This document shows positions 19,708-25,110 of a stretch of 25,110 nt of DNA, one piece after another. This DNA comes from Collybiopsis luxurians FD-317 M1 (taxonomy: Eukaryota; Basidiomycota; Agaricomycetes; Agaricales; Omphalotaceae). The stretch is taken from contig KN834755.1 in the NCBI GenBank assembly GCA_000827265.1, forward strand, positions 819,700-844,809, written 5' to 3'. The translations under genes and the position numbers were made by a program. Below the pieces are notes generated by a model. That model ran no database searches. It was given only the letters and a program-made list of their open reading frames with translations, and was not told the origin of the DNA. How positions within the stretch are numbered: position 1 is the first letter of the stretch; each line of letters begins with the position of its first letter.

Positions 19708-21133
19708 TCAACCCTTAACCTCCCCATTATAGGCCATCAATGCCTCTCCACAGTCATCATCATCATCTATGACAATTGCATCCATCACAGATATACCTGA
19801 ACCTGGGACCAATAAGCTATGTTGATGTTCTGCAGCCTGTTCCCCTTCTCCCTTCTTCAGGTGGAATGCTGGAGCAGGAGTTGGAGTCAGTTTAGGTGTT
19901 GGAAGAGCAGTAGAAGGGATGTGAAAGTCTTCTGGGTCAGCTTTCCTTGAATACTCCTCATCCACTACTTGTAAAGTATGATGAGCAGCAACATCTTCTC
20001 CTTTGTCACCATTGTCACCTTCATCCTCCTCATCCTTGACCACTGACAAAAGAAGAGAAAATGCATGTGAAGTTGGCAGAGGGATGGTATCCCAAGAAGG
20101 AAGTGAGATGTCGCATGAGCTAGAGGCAGGAGTGATTCAAGTTGGAGCAACAGTGGCAGATGGCGGTAGTGCTGGTGGCATTCAGGACTTGGATTGACTT
20201 GGTATAGCTAGTTTGAATTCAGATTTGATGTATTGAGGAGAATTAGTTTCAACTTTCGGTTTGATTTCTGGCTCATTCTGACTAGGTAGAGGAGCAATGC
20301 CTTTAGCTTGGAGCATTTCTAGGCAGCTATTCAGTGAAAAGGAGAACGTACAGATTGAGAGGCAGCTATGTACCCAAAGGCTGATAGATAAACCAAAATG
20401 TGGCGATGGGCTGCTTGGAGAGTTGCTTCAGTCTAACAGCTTTTTTAGGAGTTGAGCTCTTAAGGGTGTCATTGAAACTAATGGTCCAAATATATGAGAA
20501 GGTGTGAACACAATATGAGGCATGCACTCACATTGTCTGGTGTTGAATAGTCTTCTTTGCCCTCTCATGTAACAACTGCTGCTCAGGAACTGACAGACCA
20601 ACATGGTCCTCCGTATACTTGATCTTAACTCCAAAAATGTACAAATCAATCTGGCCTAGCTCTGTTTCAGATAGCTTTGGGTCTGCACCAGTGTCATCAT
20701 CTATATTCAAAAAGCACTGCCGATGAGTTGTACTTTGATAGAAGAAGTGGGCCATACCAGTAAGTTTAATCTGAGAAAACTTGAATGGATGAACGGTAGT
20801 AGGACTGGTTCTTATTCCAGATTTACTCGTATAACTTGGCTTATCAGGGTTGGTAGAAAGGACACTTCCACTGCATTTGTTCCCATTGACAACTGCATGC
20901 CCATCTGTCGCTGTTGCACATTTGGTATCCTCCCAATGAATCTGAAATCATTTCCCTACTTTAGAAACAATCCAGCAGTATACAATGTTCTGCTCTGGGA
21001 GGTACTTGAACTGATATTCTTCAGTTTCCTGGTCATCAATGGTGACCCAAGCTTTGAATTCATGTAAGAAGAGAACTGTTAAGGGTGAATGAAGGGTGAA
21101 ATGGTGAAATTTAGTGGACAATTTAGTGGACAA
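19708..21133 (-). pseudogene. DUF7918-type protein, with three in-frame TGA codons
   Basis: The N-terminal region reads FKAWVTIDDQETEEYQFKYL and CWIVSKVGK, then TGA at 20948 (CGA-like), FQIHWEDTKCATATDGHAVV and HPFKFSQIKLT. Three introns fit: 20701-20757 (57 nt), 20478-20531 (54 nt) and 20319-20373 (55 nt). They join DDDTGADPKLSETELGQIDL, HERAKKTIQHQT and finally FWFIYQPLEMLQAKGIAPLP, the pattern I associate with basidiomycete DUF7918 proteins (function unknown). The same frame goes on through TGA at 20182 and 20137 into a Pro-rich and acidic tail that ends at 19708. No in-frame ATG precedes the first domain, so the start is lost or in an unseen exon. It may be cargo of the neighbouring Plavaka element. 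Confidence 0.75.
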
Positions 21134-21580
21134 TTTATGTGCATCAAAACAAAAGGCAATTGTCCAATTGGGTCAATGCAACAGTTGTTGTTGACTGAAA
21201 CACCTGTTCAGCTGACTGCTCTATATGGGCACTTAAGTTACCCCCATTCCCGTCCGCGCATCTCTCTGTCTTTTTGGGTACATTCCATCAGGTAACCTAG
21301 GTAATGAGAATCAATGTAATAGCGTATAAAGTAAAGTCTGGACTAGAAGAAGATACTCTGAAGCTTTTTGAGTACTCTCGGATTTCACAATCCCACCAAA
21401 GTTGTTATCAAAAATTTGATATCACAAAAAAATTTTGAACCCTTTAAGTGAAGTGATAACCCGCAAATGGCGGTGCTCATATTTATAAGGTCATTCTGAG
21501 CGGCAACCTGACTGTGCCCTTTGTCGCTGGTACGACAAACACAGGGTCTTGTCATTACTTCGCTCAGGTTTAGCTTCATC
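21134..21580. promoter_or_regulatory. Divergent intergenic region with a TATA-like box for the App1 homologue
   Basis: This 447-bp gap separates the minus-strand DUF7918 remnant from the plus-strand App1 homologue. A TATAA sequence at 21484-21488 lies about 93 bp before the ATG at 21581. CCAATTGG occurs near 21158, a palindromic CCAAT-type site. No ORF is convincing. CpG frequency rises here compared with the transposon block. Confidence 0.3.
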
Positions 21581-22799
21581 ATGAAACATTTTTTTAGCCT
21601 CCTCTTCCTCTTGCAGGTAATCAAAGTCGCTCATTCTCTCCCTTCCCCAGCCACTGCAGGTCTCTCATCTACCCTCCTCCTCAATGCACCCGGATACCAA
21701 AACCCTGACAATCCCAATGAGATCATTGCCAAGATTGAGTCCTTCGTACACCTGACCAAAACAGATTACTCCCCATTCCGTATAGCCTTACGTTCTCTTT
21801 TAAAAGAAAAATTACACGTCATGGATAATAATCTACTCGAAACAGCGGTAGAGAGAACCAAGTTCTTCCCTGCAATCCCAGTCCCCCTCAAACAATGATA
21901 TCCCTTACAGGATGCATGCACAAATTGACTTCCCTACCCCATACAGGAATATTCAAGAACATCGGCTTCATCTCTGCCAGTGCTTCTGTATGTTCCTGCA
22001 CCTCCCCCATGACAAACTTGCACACCATCCAAATGACAGTAAACTCCAATAACAACAACCTCTGAGGGTCCACCACCGTATTCTTCTCCCCTCCAACAGG
22101 ACTTGGAGTCCTCTCCAACATTGACAACACAGTCAAAATTTCCAATGTCCTTGACAAAAACCTCATGCTCTCCACTATGCTGTATGATGAACCAGTCCCT
22201 GTATCTGGAATGCCAGAGCTATATGCTTCACTCGCACAATCCCTCACCTTCAAAGGTATCAAACTGCACTTCATGTACCTCTCCGGTTCCCCATTCCAGC
22301 TATTCCCCTTCCTATCATCATTCCTTGAATCTAAATACCCCACCACCAACGGACCCATTTTATTACGCCCATTTTCCATAATGAACCCCAAATTCTTATT
22401 CGATTTGTTATGGACAGGTCCGTCGGCGGATAAGGGAAAGGTGGATTATAAGGTTTCACAAATTGAACGAGTGCATAAGATGTACCCTCAGAAAAGCTTT
22501 TTGTTCATTGGAGATTTGGGAGAGCAGGATGCAGAGGCATATGGGAAAGTGTGAGCCCTTTCAAAATTCACCTTGCCAGATTACAATACTTAACATCAGA
22601 GTGTGTTCTGAGTAGATATCACCAATTCAGCGAAATGTTCATGTGCTGCATCTGGATTCGTCTGGTCAAAAATGCCCCCAACAACGGGAAGCAATTCAGT
22701 ACCGCTTTGAAGGGTGTACCAAAAACAAAGTATCGGTTGTTTGAAGATCATGAGATTCCAGGACTGGCGAAGATTGATGTTGCAGGAGGTCATTGTTGA
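21581..22799 (+). pseudogene. App1-type (DUF2183) phosphatase homologue with catalytic Asp residues lost
   Basis: The ATG at 21581 starts a likely signal peptide (MKHFFSLLFLLQVIKVAHS). After PVPLKQ a small indel near 21896 changes frame into ISLTGCMHKLTSLPHTGIF and GFISASASV. A TGA at 22063-22065 (CGA-like) follows, then VFFSPPTGLGVLSNIDNTVK, YLSGSPFQLFPFLSSFLES and FIGDLGEQDAEAYGK. A 65-nt intron (22551-22615, GTGAGC...GAGTAG) leads to YHQFSEMFMCCIWIRLVKN and a terminal KIDVAGGHC. The layout matches fungal App1-like phosphatidate phosphatase catalytic domains. The expected DIDDT signature reads NIDNT: both changed Asp codons follow a C, so CpG to CpA explains each. Lost nucleophile, frameshift and stop make it inactive. 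The phosphatase role is family knowledge only. Confidence 0.8.
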
Positions 22800-23064
22800 G
22801 AAGTCCCTGTGTGGACCTGTCTGTAGACTAGCCTCAAAAACTGTCAAAATTGACCACCTTTCCCTCCCCTCTTTTGTACCATCGAAATTTCTTTTGAGCC
22901 AGTGCTTCTAGTGCTCCGACAGCTTGACTTGACATGGCTTCAGCCGTATGTCACACTAAATGGAAAATAGACTCGATAATTAGGTCCAGAAAGTTCATTC
23001 GACACTTCATGATGCATTCATCTAAACAAGGTACACTTCAGTACAGTGAAAACCTTGAGCCGTA
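22800..23064. other. Spacer after the App1 homologue
   Basis: Contains the presumed 3' flank of the App1 homologue. No ORF, repeat or RNA gene is recognised before the LTR begins at 23065. Confidence 0.4.
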
Positions 23065-23759
23065 TGTTAGGACCTTTACTACCTTTGTTGTTAGAAGCTT
23101 GTAGCAGGTTCAATGAATAGAAAGTATTTTATTATACCACAGCTGAGACAGAATACGCGATGGGGAGTCACTATGTATGACAGGTGAACAAGTCCTGTAC
23201 GGTTTTGGTGTTGGATGTGGAGGAATGATCCTCGAGTGTCAAATAATAAATCTAGTAGCTCAGTGCAACTAGAAATAGTATATCGAAAGAACTCGTTAAG
23301 ACAGTATTAATGAGGGTTGACTCAGGAGGTTTGTGACTTGGTGTCCGTTTACCCTACGAGATGGAATATTTGAAAGGCTACGGCAGTCGAATAGTCTTGT
23401 CGATTGGTTCAACAAGTGAGAAGTGGATATGCCAGTGACTCGGTGTCAATGGGGTTTGCTCGACTCGGTGTTGAGCAGAATAATATTATAGACTAGTGAA
23501 CAAGAGAACAGAAATAACACAGATCAAGATAGTTCAGGTAATAACAGCATTATCGTGGGAGATGTAGGTACAAGGCTTTTATACTCTGCGGGGAGACATG
23601 TGGTCTTGTGAATAGAAGTTTGGAATGAGCAACTGGTTAGTTTGCCTCACAAAATGCGTGTCAGCTTTGGAGAGCCAAATTGATTGGTAAGACTATTATC
23701 GAGTTGTGTGGTGAGTGTACTGGTTGGAAAGAGCGGAAAAAATAGCGTAGGGCATAACA
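23065..23759 (-). mobile_element. LTR of a retrotransposon, minus orientation
   Basis: Read on the minus strand, this 695-bp block begins TGTTATGCCC and ends GGTCCTAACA, giving the short TGTTA...TAACA inverted ends typical of LTRs. Inside are a TATAAAAG box (plus 23576-23583) and an AATAAA signal (plus 23128-23133) at plausible U3 and R positions, the latter 63 bp before the end. Just upstream on the minus strand is a run of eight G, a candidate polypurine tract, so this would be a 3' LTR. No matching 5-bp duplication is seen (TACGG on one side, GGTAA on the other), which also fits a 3' LTR whose partner is absent or outside the window. No gag-pol coding sequence is recognised. Confidence 0.6.
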
Positions 23760-23774
23760 TTACCCCCCCCAAGG
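23760..23774 (-). other. Candidate polypurine tract next to the LTR
   Basis: On the minus strand the sequence reads TTGGGGGGGGTAA and then the LTR start TGTTATG. A G-rich tract directly before a 3' LTR is the usual plus-strand primer site in retrotransposons. It supports the minus orientation of the LTR. Confidence 0.45.
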
Positions 23775-23901
23775 GCCTTGAGCCCTTGAAAGGATGTGTA
23801 GCTTTTGATGCGACACAGTGTTGTGACTGCCATGCCGTCAGATTAAGTTTTCGATGTGCCAGCTGCTGAATTTCAATCGAAAACTCTAAGTCCGAAGCCC
23901 T

Positions 23902-23907
23902 TATAAA
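23902..23907 (+). promoter_or_regulatory. TATA box of the Cys-rich gene
   Basis: TATAAA lies 49 bp upstream of the ATG at 23957, a spacing that would give a short 5' leader. It sits between the minus-strand LTR and the plus-strand gene and belongs to the latter. Confidence 0.5.
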
Positions 23908-23956
23908 GCTGGCACTCTGGGTTTTTGAGTCAATTTCTTCTTTCCCCCTGACCACT

Positions 23957-24902
23957 ATGTCTTCGTCTCAATCATCTACCAACCAGCCCATCGCATCGTC
24001 TAGTAAATCAGGAGGGTCAAAGCCCCGACTCATCATCAAGATTCCGCAGACTCTCCAGTTGGTGTCGCTGGTTCCCTTTTCCAACGCTCTTCCCTCTGCT
24101 CCCCCAGCGGCCAAGAAGATGCGACATGTGGCCTTCGAGTGCAGTATGCATCTCAACTATCCCTCAATTTCCATCATGGACTGCATTCCTTCTTCCCTTC
24201 CTACCAGCCTCCAACCTATTTATGAGGACGCTTATCTCGCCAATTCGAGTCCTGAGGTTTTGGATAGAGTAGCTGCTGATGAGTGGAAGAGCATCTTCGG
24301 ATGTTACCCATCTTGCGAATACTGCGCCTCGCATAACCTCCATTCCACTTGCTCCCTTTGCCCCAATTCCCTGTCATGTGCCACTTGTGAAGCGAACTAT
24401 CCTTCTAGTAAGAAGTTCTGTTCCTTCAAGAGTGTCTTTCGACTCCTTCAATTCCATATTCTCGCTAAACTCCCCCTCGTCGTCGCCTATTGTTTTGTGT
24501 CGAGTCGAGGGCTGTTCACTATTTGGGACGAGGAATGGACTGCCTTAGTGACAGGGTTAGGAAACGTTCCATACTATTGTAATCATCCAGAGGAATTGGG
24601 ATTAGCGTTGGGTGGACCAAGGGCTCCGGAGGGCAAAAGGAAAGCTGGTAAGTCTGATGAATCTGTGGTTAATATAAGTACTCATTAGCTTTCTAGTCAT
24701 CTCTTTGAATGCCTTTCAAAAGAGTCAGCTCCTTCGACAGGAGAGGGAGCTTCTAGGGGAGCTGAGTCGCGAGCAAGTTGTTCCGGCTCCATCTCGCAAA
24801 GGAAAGGAGGTCGTTCATGACCCCATAGACACCCCCAGCAGACTGAAATATGACTGCTGTAAAAGGTTAGGTAATATAATATATTTTTCCTTAGAATTTT
24901 AG
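23957..24902 (+). CDS. Cys-rich protein of unknown function, two exons, intact
   Basis: Exon 1 (23957-24647) and exon 2 (24697-24902) are joined by a 49-nt intron (24648-24696, GTAAGT...TTCTAG) in perfect frame, giving 298 residues without a stop. The N-terminus is Ser-rich and then basic (KPRLIIKIP). Residues 116-155 contain eight cysteines in the spacing Cx3Cx2Cx8Cx2Cx5Cx2Cx10C, a likely zinc-binding module (SCEYCASHNLHSTCSLC). The C-terminal exon is charged and helix-prone (KSQLLRQERELLGELSREQ). CpGs are frequent, unlike the broken genes to the left, and a TATA box precedes it. Similar short Cys-rich orphan proteins occur in agaricomycete transposon-rich regions, but I cannot name a family. 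A downstream exon starting near 24860 is also possible. Confidence 0.75.
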
Positions 24903-25110
24903 TAATTTTTCCGGAATTAATATCTCTCATATTGCCCTGGTAAAAGGCATGGGAATATTTCGCATTTATCGGCGCTTATTTCGACGGAAAAATCACGTGT
25001 AGTATGACGTTTATGTCGCCGGATTTTTTACTCATTTTTCCATATTTTTTTCCCCTGTAATTTCTTTGTTATTGCCACTGTAAAAGGAGTGGCAATAACA
25101 AAGAAATTAC
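24859..25110. repeat. Hairpin series with a shared GTAAAAGG loop, ending in a perfect 23-bp inverted repeat
   Basis: GTAAAAGG occurs at 24859-24866, 24940-24947 and 25080-25087. The last is the 8-nt loop between arms 25057-25079 and 25088-25110, which are perfect 23-bp reverse complements (GTAATTTCTTTGTTATTGCC and so on). The second sits between imperfect arms (ATATTGCCCTG and CATGGGAATAT). The first overlaps the end of the Cys-rich ORF and is followed by GGTAATAT but lacks a good left arm. The right arm ends exactly at the window edge. It could be a foldback transposon or MITE end, a hairpin in the 3' end of the mRNA, or part of a longer palindrome. Confidence 0.8.

Noticed and set aside
5781..20300. 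A TET/JBP dioxygenase gene accompanying the Plavaka element, as reported for some fungal transposons
   Set aside because: I looked for a dioxygenase-like HxD and distal H/R arrangement in the readable frames and saw none.
3187..22065. TGA reassigned to Arg (alternative nuclear code)
   Set aside because: The intact genes at 3813-4306 and 23957-24902 use ordinary Arg codons and no TGA, and the affected genes also show frameshifts, deletions and Arg-to-Cys changes that point to decay.

Overview
The window looks like an accessory, transposon-rich stretch of a basidiomycete genome, most likely an Agaricomycete. The pointers are short GT-AG introns (44-83 nt, one possibly 119 nt), a fungal Plavaka transposase, a tnp2/DUF4218-type CACTA transposase tail, a DUF7918 protein, and short Cys-rich or acidic orphan proteins. 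Nearly all genes are broken. No prokaryotic feature, rRNA gene or CRISPR array was seen.

Layout. 1-428: the end of a TIR element with CAGG decamer repeats. 429-1059: a decayed plus-strand ORF. 1251-4306: three unrecognised minus-strand genes (a spliced membrane protein, a 170-codon ORF with three in-frame TGAs, and a two-exon small protein), with a tRNA-like Pol III unit and a 215-bp tandem repeat between them. 4475-5303: a minus-strand gene with a CPEC...HW...C zinc-finger-like motif. 5781-7684: a decayed plus-strand transposon-associated ORF. It converges on the C-terminal part of a CACTA tnp2 transposase (about 9840 to 7772, minus), which is split by an 836-bp TIR element with a TA duplication. 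10623-21133: five minus-strand pseudogenes in a row: a Ded1/DDX3-like helicase, an unrecognised ORF, the Plavaka transposase, an acidic protein and DUF7918. 21581-22799: a plus-strand App1-type (DUF2183) phosphatase homologue with its catalytic aspartates lost. 23065-23759: an LTR on the minus strand. 23957-24902: an apparently intact two-exon Cys-rich gene. 24859-25110: hairpins, ending in a perfect 23-bp inverted repeat.

Decay signature. From about 5.8 to 20 kb, CG dinucleotides are nearly absent; 15001-16020 holds one CG, while 24001-24300 holds eleven. In-frame stops in otherwise recognisable reading frames are mostly TGA where Arg (CGA) is expected, and Arg often reads as Cys, His or Gln. 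This fits deamination of methylated CpG, or a RIP-like process, acting on a transposon block. An insert at 13.6-14.1 kb keeps its CpGs and is probably younger.

No intact new system is evident. The most notable candidates are the possible Plavaka-centred cargo block, the TIR family with decamer arrays, the 3' hairpin series and a putative recently gained intron. Family names come from recalled motifs; no search was run.
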